The notes: generated by a model from the sequence alone, not told the origin. A stretch of DNA of 64,000 bases from Paenibacillus spongiae (GCF_024734895.1 NZ_CP091430.1:1342001-1406000), one strand, 5' to 3'. Positions 1 through 9,516 are shown, numbered from the stretch's first letter. Translations and numbers: made by a program.

Positions 1-720
1 TTTAATCTTCATTACGATGTGGTGTTTGACGATGCGCCTCCTCTTACAAGTGTACTAATGATTCATGACGGGGAATATTTCCAGCAGGAAGTAATTGATA
101 GAACGAATAAAGATTTTCTGATCAACCTTCCCCAAGACCCAGCACAGGACCCAGCACAGGACCTTCCCCAGCCTAAGCTTGGCGCTGTTTTGTGGAAATA
201 CTTTAAGCTTGGAATCGAACACATTTTGATAGGTTATGATCATTTGCTGTTTTTGTTATCCTTAGTATTAATCGCATCTCGCTTCAAGGATGCATTGAAA
301 ATTGTTACTGCTTTTACAATCGCCCACAGCATTACACTATTCTTGGTGGCGTCGGGGCGCATTCATGTCATCCCGTCTTGGGTCGAAGCGTTGATTGCGG
401 TGACGATCTGTTACGTGGCCGTGGAAAATATGTTTGTTCAAAAGGCGAAATGGCGGTGGGTAATGACAGCCATATTTGGCCTGATTCACGGTATGGGCTT
501 CGCCGGGGCATTAGCCGAAATAGGACTTCCAAAGGACAATCTGATTGGCACGCTCCTGGCGTTCAATTTAGGAGTAGAAACGGGTCAACTGATGGTCTTA
601 TGCCTATTGCTGCCCCTCTTGATTTGGCTGCAAAGGTTCCCGTGGTACCGTAAAATGATGATTTCAACGTCTTGCCTTATTTTTGTGCTGGCATTTTATT
701 GGTTGATTCAAAGATTGTAA
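1..720 (+). CDS. HupE/UreJ_2-family membrane protein, C-terminal part (5' end outside window)
   Basis: The reading frame is open from base 1, so only the last 239 residues are seen; the GTG at 19 is probably internal. After an extracytoplasmic-looking segment comes a short Pro/Asp/Gln linker built from a duplicated 12-bp unit (DPAQDPAQD), then several hydrophobic helices. The segment GIEHILIGYDHLLFLLSL and a later HGMGFAGAL are typical of the HupE/UreJ_2 family, whose members are polytopic membrane proteins often linked to metal handling; the exact substrate is unknown. A strong terminator follows at 741–774, so this is the end of its transcription unit. Confidence 0.85.
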   Translation, partial: FNLHYDVVFDDAPPLTSVLMIHDGEYFQQEVIDRTNKDFLINLPQDPAQDPAQDLPQPKLGAVLWKYFKLGIEHILIGYDHLLFLLSLVLIASRFKDALKIVTAFTIAHSITLFLVASGRIHVIPSWVEALIAVTICYVAVENMFVQKAKWRWVMTAIFGLIHGMGFAGALAEIGLPKDNLIGTLLAFNLGVETGQLMVLCLLLPLLIWLQRFPWYRKMMISTSCLIFVLAFYWLIQRL

Positions 721-740
721 TTAGGCCAATTGATCAATAC

Positions 741-774
741 GAGAGTTAGCGGTATTTTTGCTAGCTCTTTTTTA
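741..774 (+). terminator. Rho-independent terminator after HupE/UreJ-like gene
   Basis: GAGTTAGC pairs with GCTAGCTC (one G-U) around a short loop, followed by a run of six T. Confidence 0.8.
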
Positions 775-1350
775 TTATTGCGTGTCTAACCAAGTCAGGC
801 ACAACCAGCTGTTATAGTCCGGTCGAGCTAAGAGCCTAGCCGCCTTGTAGCTGACAGGCAGCTCGTGAAGAGATCATATCTAATCGGGGTATGTGTCATT
901 GAAAATTAGGTCCGCTCCGCAGTCAGAAGAATTGGGGTTCCTAACCGTTATTGCGCTAACCAATTAATATCAACTTAGATGAACGAGCGGAATAATAAAA
1001 ATATCTTATAAAAAATATATGGTTTGTCTAAACCGATGTTATAAATTGTCTTAAAAAACGTTATAAAAACAGCCTGAAATTGACTGTTTTTATCTCAATT
1101 GATCTTTTAACTCACATACGAATACATAGATTGCGATAATAGAAGAGTTATATCGAGATGTTTTAAGCGGATAAAAGGCAGCCGGATGGCGTCAAGCTCC
1201 TTGTTCTTGCAAGGATTTTGATGCTTTTTTATTTGTGTTTAAATCTTCCTTGAATTTGGAGACATATGATTGCGGCTGCCGTATGAATATATTACAAATG
1301 ATGTAAGTGCGAACGGCAGCTGCATCAGAGAATGGGGTGATGTCCGGATC
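775..1350. other. Non-coding, AT-rich intergenic stretch
   Basis: No credible gene is seen. Bases about 960–1260 are notably AT-rich with many short A/T runs. It probably holds the promoter of the repeat protein that follows, but I could not fix a convincing -35/-10 pair. Confidence 0.5.
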
Positions 1351-1935
1351 GTGCTCGAATCAGGGTTAAAGTATGCGCTGCGCGGCATTGCGTTTATCAT
1401 TTATTTTCCGTTTTATCTGCTCTATCAATTGCTTCGTTTGATTTGGATCTATCTGCTTCGCCCGGTGATGTCATGGTTGTATAAGCATATTATTGAACCC
1501 GTTCTCCGTTTTTTATTCGAGAAAATCATCATTCCGTTTATCCAATACGTTATCGTGGAGCCGCTTCTCTGGCTGTGGAACCACATTTTCAGCCCGTCAC
1601 TCCGCGTACTCTGGCATCATATCCTCCGTCCGCTGGGGAAGTTTCTATGGTCTTATGTCATCTATCCTTTGCTGCGTTACGGCGTGTATTACCCGCTTGT
1701 TTTTCTGTGGAAGCATGTGCTTCGCTGGCTGGTATACGAGGTGCTGACGCCTGTAGCGGAGTTTAGCGTCGCCGCGTTGAGATGGCTGTGGAAAGGCTTC
1801 GTGTGGCTGATTGTTCATTTGTTCTGGAAGCCGCTGTCGTGGTTGTGGAGCCATGTCTTCCATCCTCCTCTCCGCTGGTTCTATCAAGAGGGGATATTGC
1901 CGGCGGCCAGGTGGCTTAGGCGGCTGTTTGATTGA
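1351..1935 (+). CDS. Trp/Pro-rich repeat membrane-associated protein, function unknown
   Basis: A 194-residue protein starting at a GTG placed 10 bases after GGGGTGA; a TTG at 1270 in the same frame lacks as good a ribosome site. Nearly the whole chain is a degenerate tandem repeat of about 12 residues with the pattern [IV]-[ILF]-x-P-[LV]-[LI]-R-x-L-W-x-H, for example IFSPSLRVLWHH and ILRPLGKFLWSY, about 12 units in all. It is rich in Trp, Leu, His and Arg and poor in acidic residues. No catalytic motif or clear signal peptide is visible. The alternation of hydrophobic stretches with Pro-Arg-His breaks suggests an amphipathic protein lying in or on the membrane. I do not recognise a named family. 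It is a single-gene unit bounded by a shared terminator at 2012. Confidence 0.75.
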   Translation: MLESGLKYALRGIAFIIYFPFYLLYQLLRLIWIYLLRPVMSWLYKHIIEPVLRFLFEKIIIPFIQYVIVEPLLWLWNHIFSPSLRVLWHHILRPLGKFLWSYVIYPLLRYGVYYPLVFLWKHVLRWLVYEVLTPVAEFSVAALRWLWKGFVWLIVHLFWKPLSWLWSHVFHPPLRWFYQEGILPAARWLRRLFD

Positions 1936-2011
1936 AGCGATCGCGGGGTTCCCCGCCGATTCTCCATTAGAGTGGGTTAATAGGATCGTCCCGGCCGGGG
2001 CGTGGAATAGC

Positions 2012-2048
2012 AAAAAGACAAGGACCGCTGACGGTTCTTGTCTTTTTT
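2012..2048. terminator. Bidirectional terminator between convergent genes
   Basis: A 12-bp stem (AGACAAGGACCG with CGGTTCTTGTCT), tetraloop CTGA, flanked by an A run on the left and a T run on the right. It can serve both the upstream plus-strand gene and the ROK gene on the minus strand. Confidence 0.85.
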
Positions 2049-2054
2049 GGCTTC

Positions 2055-3254
2055 TTACAGATTCAGATTCTTCCATACCATGATGGCAGCCCCGGTAGCG
2101 ACGGCGTCCTCCCTCAGCGTGCCCTTCGAGAAGACCGGTTGATAATCGGAGGAATAGTAGGTATTTCGCTGCGCCACTTCAATGGCCGTCTGGTAATAAA
2201 TATCATGCGAATTGATGAGTGCGCCGCCGACGATGATTTTCTCGGGATGAAAGACATTGATCAAATTGGCCAGGCCGATCCCGAAATAGGTGGCGGATTG
2301 AATGAAGAGCTCTCTGGCGAAAGGATCGTCTTGATGCAACGCTTTAACAAGAAGACTGAAATTCAGGTGCTCCGGCGGCACCTGCAAATAGTCCGGCAGA
2401 TCGGCTCTTCCGCGCTTGAGCTGCGAACGGGCCTGCTTCTCCAGCGCCTGTACGGACGCATAAGCTTCGAGAGCGCCATAATTGCCGTAATCATGCAGTC
2501 TGGGGCCGTCGGTCTGAATGATCATATGGCCGATGGAGCCTTCCATATCGACCGTTCCGTGAACGATCTGGCCATGAGACATCATTGCGGAGCGGAGACC
2601 GGCCCCGGCATGGACATATATCATGTGCTGCACATTCTCTTGCCGGTGCGCCCACTGTTCGCCCATAAGCGCGGTATTCGTACCGTTCTCCAGATAGGAG
2701 TTGAAGCCGGTGCTCGCTTCCATCAGCTCGCAGATCGGCAGGTCCGTCCACCCTCTGGCCGGAAAATGAAGCGGCTTCAAAATGATGCCTTTCTCCCGGC
2801 TCAGCGGTCCTACCGCACCGATCCCGACGCCGAGCACATGCTCCCGATCGATATGGTGGTCCCGCAGGAAGGCCTTCATATTGCTGGCGACATGGTCGAT
2901 GAACCGGTCCGGCGTCATAGCCTCATCCATCTGCCAGCGCGTGAAGGAGCGCGGGTTCATCTGCATATCGAATAAGCCCAAGGAGGAGTACAGCCGTGAA
3001 ATCTCCAGCCCGAAGATGTAGCCGTATGTCGGATTGATTTGATAGAGAATCGGTCTTCTGCCGCCGCTCGAATTCCCAAGGCCCGATTCCAGCAGCAGCC
3101 GTTCCGCCAGCATCTCCTCCAGCACGCGCGTTAGCGTGCTGCTGGTCATGGAGAAGGCGGACAATAATTCAGCTTTGGAGACGACGCCCTGCTCCGCAAT
3201 ACGGTCATATATGAGCCGCTTGGGCGTCGGAATGGTTTTCGGTCGTTTATCCAT
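2055..3254 (-). CDS. ROK-family transcriptional repressor (NagC/XylR type)
   Basis: A 399-residue protein with an N-terminal winged helix-turn-helix (about residues 15–65, KAELLSAFSMTSSTLTRV) followed by a ROK domain. Start ATG is preceded by GAGGT. The ROK part looks non-catalytic: the phosphate-binding DxGGT region reads GLEISRLYSSLGLFD, the usual N-D-A-N catalytic stretch reads NGTN, and the Cys-x-Cys-Gly zinc loop is replaced by HDYGNYG. This fits a sugar-responsive regulator rather than a kinase. It is divergent from the chromate transporter pair, and no sugar operon lies beside it, so its targets are unclear. Confidence 0.88.
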   Translation of the reverse strand: MDKRPKTIPTPKRLIYDRIAEQGVVSKAELLSAFSMTSSTLTRVLEEMLAERLLLESGLGNSSGGRRPILYQINPTYGYIFGLEISRLYSSLGLFDMQMNPRSFTRWQMDEAMTPDRFIDHVASNMKAFLRDHHIDREHVLGVGIGAVGPLSREKGIILKPLHFPARGWTDLPICELMEASTGFNSYLENGTNTALMGEQWAHRQENVQHMIYVHAGAGLRSAMMSHGQIVHGTVDMEGSIGHMIIQTDGPRLHDYGNYGALEAYASVQALEKQARSQLKRGRADLPDYLQVPPEHLNFSLLVKALHQDDPFARELFIQSATYFGIGLANLINVFHPEKIIVGGALINSHDIYYQTAIEVAQRNTYYSSDYQPVFSKGTLREDAVATGAAIMVWKNLNL

Positions 3255-3488
3255 GCGATTACCTCGCTGTCCAACAATCAGTTAAGAAATTTTGTTTCAT
3301 TATACCCTAGTACGTATTTCATTGCCAGAAACATGGGCTGTCATAAACTTTAATTCGATTTGGTATTTTAAAATTCGACATTTCATGCTCGATATGGTTT
3401 TTTAAATGTTTTCTTGGGAATATGAGGATATAAACAAATTTTATGATGGTATCCGTGAATACTTAATTCCAAAATGAAATAAAGATGG

Positions 3489-3494
3489 TATAAT
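3489..3494 (+). promoter_or_regulatory. Likely -10 element of the chr pair
   Basis: A perfect TATAAT lies about 30 bases before the start codon of the first chromate transporter gene; the -35 region (around ATTCCA) is weak. It is also in the divergent region with the ROK repressor gene. Confidence 0.45.
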
Positions 3495-3523
3495 AAATAG
3501 AGAAGACAAGGGAGGAGAACAGC

Positions 3524-4162
3524 ATGATGCCATCATCGACGAATAAATTACAAATTCTTCTCCAATTATTTTGGACTTTTTTTCGTATCGGACCTGCAAC
3601 CTTCGGGGGCGGATATGCCATGATTCCACTGATCGAACGGGAGACCGTTACGAAGCGAAAGTGGATCGATAAGCAGGAAATGAGCGATTTGATCTCGATT
3701 GCCGGCTCTGCTCCGGGAGGGGTCGGCGTGAATGCATCGGCTTTTATCGGACATCGGCTCGGCGGAATCGCAGGCGCGGTTGCGGCGATCATCGGGATTA
3801 CGCTGCCCACCTTCCTGATTGTGTTTCTGCTCAGCTACCTTTATGTCCAATTCGGAGATCATCCGAAGCTTGAAGCGGCGCTCAAAGGCATTCACGGGGC
3901 GATTATCGCATTGATTCTCATTGCCGCGTACAAGATGGCCAAATCTTCGGTTTTCGATAAAACAACCGTTGCGATTGCACTCAGTGCGCTTGCCGTTCTC
4001 TTGTTAACGGAAATCAATCCGGTAATTGCAATCGTGTCGGGTTTGTTCATCGGCATCATTCTCGTAAGGATCAAGATGCTGCTTGGGATCAAGGTATATA
4101 CCGAGAAGCAGCCGCCTCACCTGAAGGAAGAAGAACCGATGTATCCGGAATACTACATTTAG
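3524..4162 (+). CDS. Chromate transporter subunit (short-chain ChrA, first half)
   Basis: A 212-residue polytopic membrane protein of the CHR family. The signature glycine motif FGGGYAMIP appears near residue 27, followed by SIAGSAPGGVGVNASAFIG, both hallmarks of one ChrA half. Start ATG follows GGGAGGAG. Together with the next gene it forms a two-subunit transporter, each gene coding one domain, as is common in Firmicutes. CHR proteins export chromate in characterised cases; other anions are possible. The start lies about 270 bp from the divergent ROK gene. Confidence 0.9.
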   Translation: MMPSSTNKLQILLQLFWTFFRIGPATFGGGYAMIPLIERETVTKRKWIDKQEMSDLISIAGSAPGGVGVNASAFIGHRLGGIAGAVAAIIGITLPTFLIVFLLSYLYVQFGDHPKLEAALKGIHGAIIALILIAAYKMAKSSVFDKTTVAIALSALAVLLLTEINPVIAIVSGLFIGIILVRIKMLLGIKVYTEKQPPHLKEEEPMYPEYYI

Positions 4163-4179
4163 GAGGAGGGCGTTTGATC

Positions 4180-4713
4180 ATGCTATGGGAGTTGTTCGTT
4201 GCCTTCCTGAAGATCGGATTTAGTTCCTTTGGCGGCGGCTATGCCGCGATCGCCATGATTCAATATGAGGTCGAATCGCATAACTGGATGACAGCGGCGG
4301 AGTTTCAAGAGATCGTGTCGATTGCCGGGATGGCGCCAGGCCCCATTGCCACGAACAGCGCGACGCTGATTGGCTATCATATCGGAGGGATTTATGGGGC
4401 GGTATTGTCGACGCTTGGTGTCGTGTTTCCATCATTCTTCATCATCGTCATTGTTGCCACCTTCCTCTCCCGCATTCATCATAACCAATGGGTAAAATCC
4501 TCTTTTTACGGCTTAAGACCGATTATTGCGAGCTTGATCGCCTATGCTGCCCTACATTTTGGCTTTATGGGGAAAAGCGCGCCGCTGCTGGACTGGTCCA
4601 CGCTGGCGACGCTGCTCATATGTGCCGGATCTCTATATGGAATGATTAAATACAAGCTCCATCCGGTAACGGTTATCGTTGCCTCCGGATTGGCGGGCAT
4701 CGTATTGTTCTAG
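4180..4713 (+). CDS. Chromate transporter subunit (short-chain ChrA, second half)
   Basis: A 177-residue membrane protein, the partner of the preceding gene: FGGGYAAIAMIQYE near the N-terminus and SIAGMAPGPIATNSATLIG next. The AGGAGGAGGG ribosome site begins inside the upstream stop region. A TTG at 4174 is an alternative start in the same frame; I prefer the ATG at 4180 for spacing from the second GGAGG. Both halves are expected to associate in the membrane as one anion exporter. Confidence 0.88.
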   Translation: MLWELFVAFLKIGFSSFGGGYAAIAMIQYEVESHNWMTAAEFQEIVSIAGMAPGPIATNSATLIGYHIGGIYGAVLSTLGVVFPSFFIIVIVATFLSRIHHNQWVKSSFYGLRPIIASLIAYAALHFGFMGKSAPLLDWSTLATLLICAGSLYGMIKYKLHPVTVIVASGLAGIVLF

Positions 4714-5614
4714 AATAAACCTTTCGTCCGCCGGACTAATTTTAGTTTTGGTGTTCGCAGTAGATGTTGTTGGAATCCTCAGATTTGCATGACCGGCAAG
4801 CAGCGGTCGGGGACAGCCTGGCCAAGCCGGTAACGGCGACAGTATTCATTGGCTTCGATTTATGACCGCGACGAGACCTGCATTCCAAGTACCGGCTTCA
4901 AGACGGTACAGTGCGATAAATCCGATTCGCATCCATTCGGCTCACAGCCCTCATTATATATTGGACTTGCTGGGATTTTAAGTTCATAGCAACTCATCCG
5001 AAATATGGAGCACCATCGAGATTTTTAGGTTCACACTAACTCATCTTCGAATAAAGTCGCATAAGACAAAGGGTCGTTTTGTAACCAGTAACTCCCCAGC
5101 CAGCACCGTGCAGCGCTGCCATGCTAACGGACATTCAGTCCGTTATACAGCCTATTCAGGGATTTTACGAGTGTAGCGGACATGAGAGCCCTTATATAAG
5201 CCAGAACACGCCAAAATGGAAGAATCTAATGCGAATAACGGATCTGATGTCCGCAACCAGTGGAAATCGGACGATATTCGGCGAATAACGGATCTGATGT
5301 CCGCAACCAGTGGAAATCAGACGATATTCGGCGAATAGCGGATCCTGTGTCCAGAACTAGCTCCGACGCTCGAAATGGCATCGTGTTTAGTTTAGTGCTA
5401 ACATGCTGACTTTAGAGGCTGGAGAACGGTAGCATAAAGCCGTTCGACGGAAAGCTCCGTATCGACACCGCGCTTAAGAGAGTAGGTGGCACCATCCGTT
5501 GAAGCTGCCGCATCCGATCAAAGGTCAGGGCCCATATGACGAGGTGTAGAATAGAAAAAGAAGAGAATAAGAAAGATTCAGATTGCATATTCATAGGGGA
5601 CATAGTAAACTTCA
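4714..5614. other. Long non-coding region with repeats, before the iol operon
   Basis: About 900 bp with no supportable gene. It contains 50-bp tandem repeats (5231–5380) and related scattered copies of a CGGA…TCCG inverted motif from about 5130 onward. Short open frames here have no ribosome site or recognisable product. It may be decayed DNA colonised by repeats. Confidence 0.5.
5231..5380. repeat. 50-bp tandem repeats (two near-identical units and a degenerate third)
   Basis: Units 5231–5280 and 5281–5330 differ at one base (TCGG versus TCAG); 5331–5380 starts the same way and then diverges. Each unit carries an imperfect inverted repeat, CGGATCTGATGTCCG. A related motif occurs just upstream near 5130–5160. 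There are no unique spacers, so this is not a CRISPR array. Confidence 0.85.
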
Positions 5615-5630
5615 GGTTAAGCGCTTCACT
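5615..5630. promoter_or_regulatory. Distal LacI-type operator of the iol operon
   Basis: GGTTAAGCGCTTCACT is a slightly imperfect copy of the proximal operator, 43 bp upstream of it, which is about four helical turns. The paired arrangement suggests looping or cooperative binding by the LacI-family protein encoded at the operon's end. Confidence 0.6.
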
Positions 5631-5657
5631 TATGGGAGCGCCATATATTTGTCTTAA

Positions 5658-5673
5658 GGTTAAGCGCTTTACC
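5658..5673. promoter_or_regulatory. Proximal LacI-type operator of the iol operon
   Basis: GGTTAAGCGCTTTACC is an almost perfect 16-bp palindrome centred on a GC step, typical of LacI/GalR operators. It lies between a possible -35 (TTGTCT, 5649) and the iolD start, so a bound repressor would block the promoter. Known cre consensus for CcpA fits less well. Confidence 0.65.
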
Positions 5674-5705
5674 TATCTTGTCAAACGGAAGGAGAAAACG
5701 CTTGT

Positions 5706-7568
5706 ATGAATACCGTTCGTTTAACGATGGCTCAAGCTTTGCTTCGATTTCTGGACAATCAGTTTATTTCGATGGACGGGAAGAAAACAAAGTTCGTGAA
5801 GGGCGTTATGGGCATATTCGGTCACGGCAACGTAACCGGGATCGGGGAGGCCTTGGAGCGGAGCCCGGGCTCATTGACTTACATTCAAGGCAAGAATGAG
5901 CAAGGAATGGTTCACGCTGCGACCGCCTTCGCCAAGCAGTCGAACCGGAAACAAATCTATGCCTGCACGTCCTCCATCGGTCCCGGCGCTTTGAATATGG
6001 TGACGGCAGCGGCAACCGCAACGGTAAACCGGATTCCGGTCTTGCTGCTACCTGGAGACAATTTTGCGTCTAGGCAGCCCGATCCTGTCCTGCAGCAGCT
6101 GGAATCGGTGACGGATTATACGGTGTCGGCGACCGATCCGTTCAAGCAGGTCAGCCGCTACTGGGACCGTATCGTTCGTCCCGAGCAGCTGATGACCGCG
6201 GCACAGCAAGCGATGCGGGTGCTGACCGATCCGGCCGAAACCGGCGCCGTTACGCTGGCTCTGCCTCAAGACGTCCAGGCGGAAGCATACGATTATCCGC
6301 TCGCTTTCTTCGAAGAGCGCGTTCACTACATAGACCGGCGCCCGCCTGCGGAAGATTCGCTCCGACGCGCGGCAGAGCTAATGGTAAGTAAACGCAAGCC
6401 GCTCATTATTGCTGGCGGCGGCGTTCTCTACTCGGAGGCATCCGAGCAGCTAGCGGCCTTCGCCGAAGCATTCGGCATTCCCGTTGCCGAAACGCAGGCC
6501 GGCAAGTCGTCCCTGCCGTGGAACCATCCGCTTCAAGTTGGCGCTATCGGGGTAACAGGATCGCTGGCCGCTAATCTGCTCGCGAAGGAGGCCGACCTGA
6601 TTATCGGCGTCGGAACGCGTTATTCGGATTTTACGACCTCCTCGAAGTCGGCTTTTGCGAATCCGGACGTCCAATTTCTGAACGTGAACATTAGCGGTTT
6701 CGATTCCTATAAGCTAAGCGGCGTTGCGGTTACGTCGGATGCCAGGGAAGGATTGAAAGCGCTTCACGAATTGTTGGTCAAGGCCGGGTACCGTTCCGGC
6801 TATGAGCAGGAGGTTTCACGGCTGAAGGAGCAGTGGGATGCGGAAGTGGACCGTCTGTATGCCACGGAGCATCCGGATGGGATCGCACAGACGAGAGCGA
6901 TCGGCGTCATTAACGAAAGCATCGATCCGTCCGCCGTCGTCCTATGCGCCGCAGGGAGTCTTCCCGGCGACTTGCACCGTCTGTGGAGACCGGTTCAGCC
7001 GAAGACCTATCACATGGAATACGGGTTCTCCTGTATGGGCTACGAGATTGCGGGCTCCTTCGGGGCCAAGCTTGCCGAGCCAGACCGAGAGGTGTATACA
7101 TTCGTCGGCGACGGCAGCTATTTGATGATGCATTCGGAGCTGGTTACCAGCCTTCAGGAACAGCGGAAGATCACGATCCTGTTATTCAACAATCACGGCT
7201 TCCAGTGCATTCACAACCTGCAGCGGGGCCACGGAAGCGACGGCTTCGGCAATGAGTTCCGGTACCGCTCGGAAGACAGCGGGCTGCTGACCGGCGGATA
7301 TATGCCGATCGATTTTGCGGCTAATGCGCGCAGCCTCGGGGCGGCCGCCTACAAGGTGCGATCGGCGGAAGAGCTGAAGCAGGCGCTTGAGGCCGCGAAG
7401 CGGGAGACGGTCACGACGCTCATTGAAATTCCGGTCGTGCCGGGAACGAATACGGACGGCTACGAATCGTGGTGGAATGTCGGGGTGCCGGAGGTCTCCG
7501 TGTCCGACAAGGTGCGCAAGGCTCATGAAGAAATGGATAAGCGGATTAAGTCGACTACACTCATTTAA
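5706..7568 (+). CDS. iolD: 3D-(3,5/4)-trihydroxycyclohexane-1,2-dione hydrolase
   Basis: A 620-residue thiamine-diphosphate enzyme that opens the ring of 3D-trihydroxycyclohexane-1,2-dione to 5-deoxyglucuronate in myo-inositol breakdown (cytoplasm). The ThDP-activating Glu is at about residue 65 (KNEQGM) and the cofactor/Mg motif GDGS…FNNHGF begins at about residue 468. Length is close to the B. subtilis IolD as I recall it. Start ATG follows AAGGAG. It is the first gene of the iol operon, directly behind the two operators. Confidence 0.95.
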   Translation: MNTVRLTMAQALLRFLDNQFISMDGKKTKFVKGVMGIFGHGNVTGIGEALERSPGSLTYIQGKNEQGMVHAATAFAKQSNRKQIYACTSSIGPGALNMVTAAATATVNRIPVLLLPGDNFASRQPDPVLQQLESVTDYTVSATDPFKQVSRYWDRIVRPEQLMTAAQQAMRVLTDPAETGAVTLALPQDVQAEAYDYPLAFFEERVHYIDRRPPAEDSLRRAAELMVSKRKPLIIAGGGVLYSEASEQLAAFAEAFGIPVAETQAGKSSLPWNHPLQVGAIGVTGSLAANLLAKEADLIIGVGTRYSDFTTSSKSAFANPDVQFLNVNISGFDSYKLSGVAVTSDAREGLKALHELLVKAGYRSGYEQEVSRLKEQWDAEVDRLYATEHPDGIAQTRAIGVINESIDPSAVVLCAAGSLPGDLHRLWRPVQPKTYHMEYGFSCMGYEIAGSFGAKLAEPDREVYTFVGDGSYLMMHSELVTSLQEQRKITILLFNNHGFQCIHNLQRGHGSDGFGNEFRYRSEDSGLLTGGYMPIDFAANARSLGAAAYKVRSAEELKQALEAAKRETVTTLIEIPVVPGTNTDGYESWWNVGVPEVSVSDKVRKAHEEMDKRIKSTTLI

Positions 7569-7591
7569 ATAGCCGAAAGGGGATCCTTCAA

Positions 7592-8509
7592 ATGAGAAAG
7601 CTTCCTTTCCAATTAGGTATTCATCCCATCAACTGGGTGGGCGAAGATGTGAAAGAGCATGGTGCGGACACGACGTATGAGCAAATTCTCGACGAGATCC
7701 GTTTGCTGGAGTTGACGGGAACGGAGATGGGGCGCAAATATCCGCAGGATCCTGCCGTGCTCAAGGAAGAGCTCGGCAAGCGGGGCATTCAGCTGGTGTC
7801 CCAATGGAAATCGGTTTTATTCTCCGACCCGTCTTACCGCGATGCGGAGCTGGAAGCGTACCGGAAGCATGCGGCTTTTCTTCAATCGATGGGCAGCACC
7901 GTCATCAGCACATGCGAGGTCGGGGGCTCGCTTCACTTTGACCCTCGACGAACGCCCCATGAGAAGGAAATCATACCGCTTGACGAGGCGGGCTGGAACA
8001 GTCTGGCGGAAGGCTTGAATGCCGCGGGCGCCATTGCGCGCGAATACGGGCTCAAGCTGACGTACCATCATCACGGCGGAACGGCCATCGAGCGTCCGGA
8101 AGAAATCGACCGGCTCATGGAGATAACGGACCCGTCGCTCGTCTATCTGCTGTTCGATTCTGGACATGCGTATTACGGCGGAGCGGATCCGTTGTCGGTG
8201 CTCCGCAAGCATTACGACCGGATTGCTTACGTTCACCTGAAAGATATCCGGCAAGATGTCTTGGATCGCGCGCGTGCAAGCGGCGCAGATTTCGTCACCT
8301 GCATCCGGGAAGGGGTATTCACGGTACCCGGAGACGGCTGCCTCGATTTCGGCCCTATCTTCGCCGAGCTGCTCGGCCGGGGCTATAGCGGATGGGCGAT
8401 GCTGGAGGGAGAGCAGGATCCCGGGCTGCATCCGGCCTATGAATATGCGAAGCGATCGCTGGAATTTATCGATTCCATTATTGACGGAAAGGAGGCTGCA
8501 GCGGAATGA
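7592..8509 (+). CDS. iolE: myo-inosose-2 dehydratase
   Basis: A 305-residue xylose-isomerase-like TIM barrel that dehydrates 2-keto-myo-inositol to the dione used by IolD. Visible family features are the N-terminal LGIHPINW, a central TYHHHGGT, FDSGHAYYGG and VHLKD metal/substrate loops. Start ATG is preceded by AAAGGGG. Its last four bases overlap the start of iolC (ATGA), indicating translational coupling. Confidence 0.95.
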   Translation: MRKLPFQLGIHPINWVGEDVKEHGADTTYEQILDEIRLLELTGTEMGRKYPQDPAVLKEELGKRGIQLVSQWKSVLFSDPSYRDAELEAYRKHAAFLQSMGSTVISTCEVGGSLHFDPRRTPHEKEIIPLDEAGWNSLAEGLNAAGAIAREYGLKLTYHHHGGTAIERPEEIDRLMEITDPSLVYLLFDSGHAYYGGADPLSVLRKHYDRIAYVHLKDIRQDVLDRARASGADFVTCIREGVFTVPGDGCLDFGPIFAELLGRGYSGWAMLEGEQDPGLHPAYEYAKRSLEFIDSIIDGKEAAAE

Positions 8510-9516
8510 ACCCGATTACGATACCGGCGGATAAACCGATTGATTTTGCCGCCATCGGCCGCTTATGTATCGATCTCAATGCGAATGAAATTAACCGTCC
8601 CATGGAAGAGACGATGACATTCACGAAGTATGTCGGCGGCTCGCCTGCGAATATTACGATCGGAATGGCAAGGTTGGGCATGAAGACCGCCTTCGTCGGC
8701 AAAATCGCAGACGACCAGATGGGACGCTTCATTGCGAATTATTTGCACAAGAACGGGATCGATACGGCCGGGGTGGTGACGGACCGGACAGGAGCGGTAA
8801 CAGGGCTGGCCTTTACTGAAATTAAGAGCCCGACCGACTGCAGCATCTTGATGTACCGCGATAATGCAGCCGATTTGAAGCTGACGGCGGAAGAAGTGCG
8901 CGAAGATATTATCGCCGGTGCGAAGGTGTTCCTGATCTCGGGAACGGCGCTGGCGCAAAGCCCTTCCCGGGAAGCGGTCTTTCAGGCGCTCCAATACGCG
9001 CGCAAGCACGGAGCAATTATCGCATTCGATCTGGATTACCGGCCTTATACGTGGATCTCGCCGGAAGAGACGGCGATCTATTACAATCTCGCGGCAGAAT
9101 GGTGCGATATCATTCTCGGCACGCGTGAGGAATTCGATATGATGGAGCGCTTCGAGCAAAATCCGGAGCGCAGCGATCGGATCACGGCTGCGAAGTGGTT
9201 CAACCATTCCGCCAAGATCGTCATTATTAAACACGGCAAGGAAGGCTCGATCGCTTATACGCCGGATGGCGCCAGCCACCGGGCGGAGAGTTATCCGGCT
9301 AAAGTGGTCAAGACGTTCGGAGCGGGCGATTCGTATGCGGCCGGTTTCCTGTACGGCATTATGCAAGGCTGGGATATCGAGTCGAGCATGGCCTTCGGAA
9401 GCGCGGCGGCGTGCATTGTCATCTCGAGCCATAGCTGCTCGGACGCGATGCCGACGGTCCCGCAGGTGGAGGATTATATCCGCCGCTGCGAACGCGGTGA
9501 AATTACGGCAACATGA
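8506..9516 (+). CDS. iolC: 5-dehydro-2-deoxygluconokinase
   Basis: A 336-residue PfkB-family sugar kinase phosphorylating 5-dehydro-2-deoxygluconate in inositol degradation. The first PfkB signature (GGSPANITIGMARLG) and the C-terminal catalytic motif GAGDSYAAGF with its Asp base are intact. The ATG overlaps the iolE stop; GGAGG lies inside the iolE end. The matching aldolase (IolJ) is not in this window. Confidence 0.95.
   Translation: MNPITIPADKPIDFAAIGRLCIDLNANEINRPMEETMTFTKYVGGSPANITIGMARLGMKTAFVGKIADDQMGRFIANYLHKNGIDTAGVVTDRTGAVTGLAFTEIKSPTDCSILMYRDNAADLKLTAEEVREDIIAGAKVFLISGTALAQSPSREAVFQALQYARKHGAIIAFDLDYRPYTWISPEETAIYYNLAAEWCDIILGTREEFDMMERFEQNPERSDRITAAKWFNHSAKIVIIKHGKEGSIAYTPDGASHRAESYPAKVVKTFGAGDSYAAGFLYGIMQGWDIESSMAFGSAAACIVISSHSCSDAMPTVPQVEDYIRRCERGEITAT

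Noticed and set aside
2139-2975. Long plus-strand frame (278 codons)
   Set aside because: It is the antisense shadow of the ROK gene and has no domain-like sequence.
4780-5050. Possible insertion-sequence remnant
   Set aside because: I could not find terminal inverted repeats, target duplications or a transposase-like frame.
5231-5380. CRISPR array
   Set aside because: Units are directly adjacent with no unique spacers, and no cas genes are nearby.
5412-5603. Minus-strand 63-codon frame
   Set aside because: No ribosome site, no recognisable product and it lies in a repeat-rich non-coding stretch.
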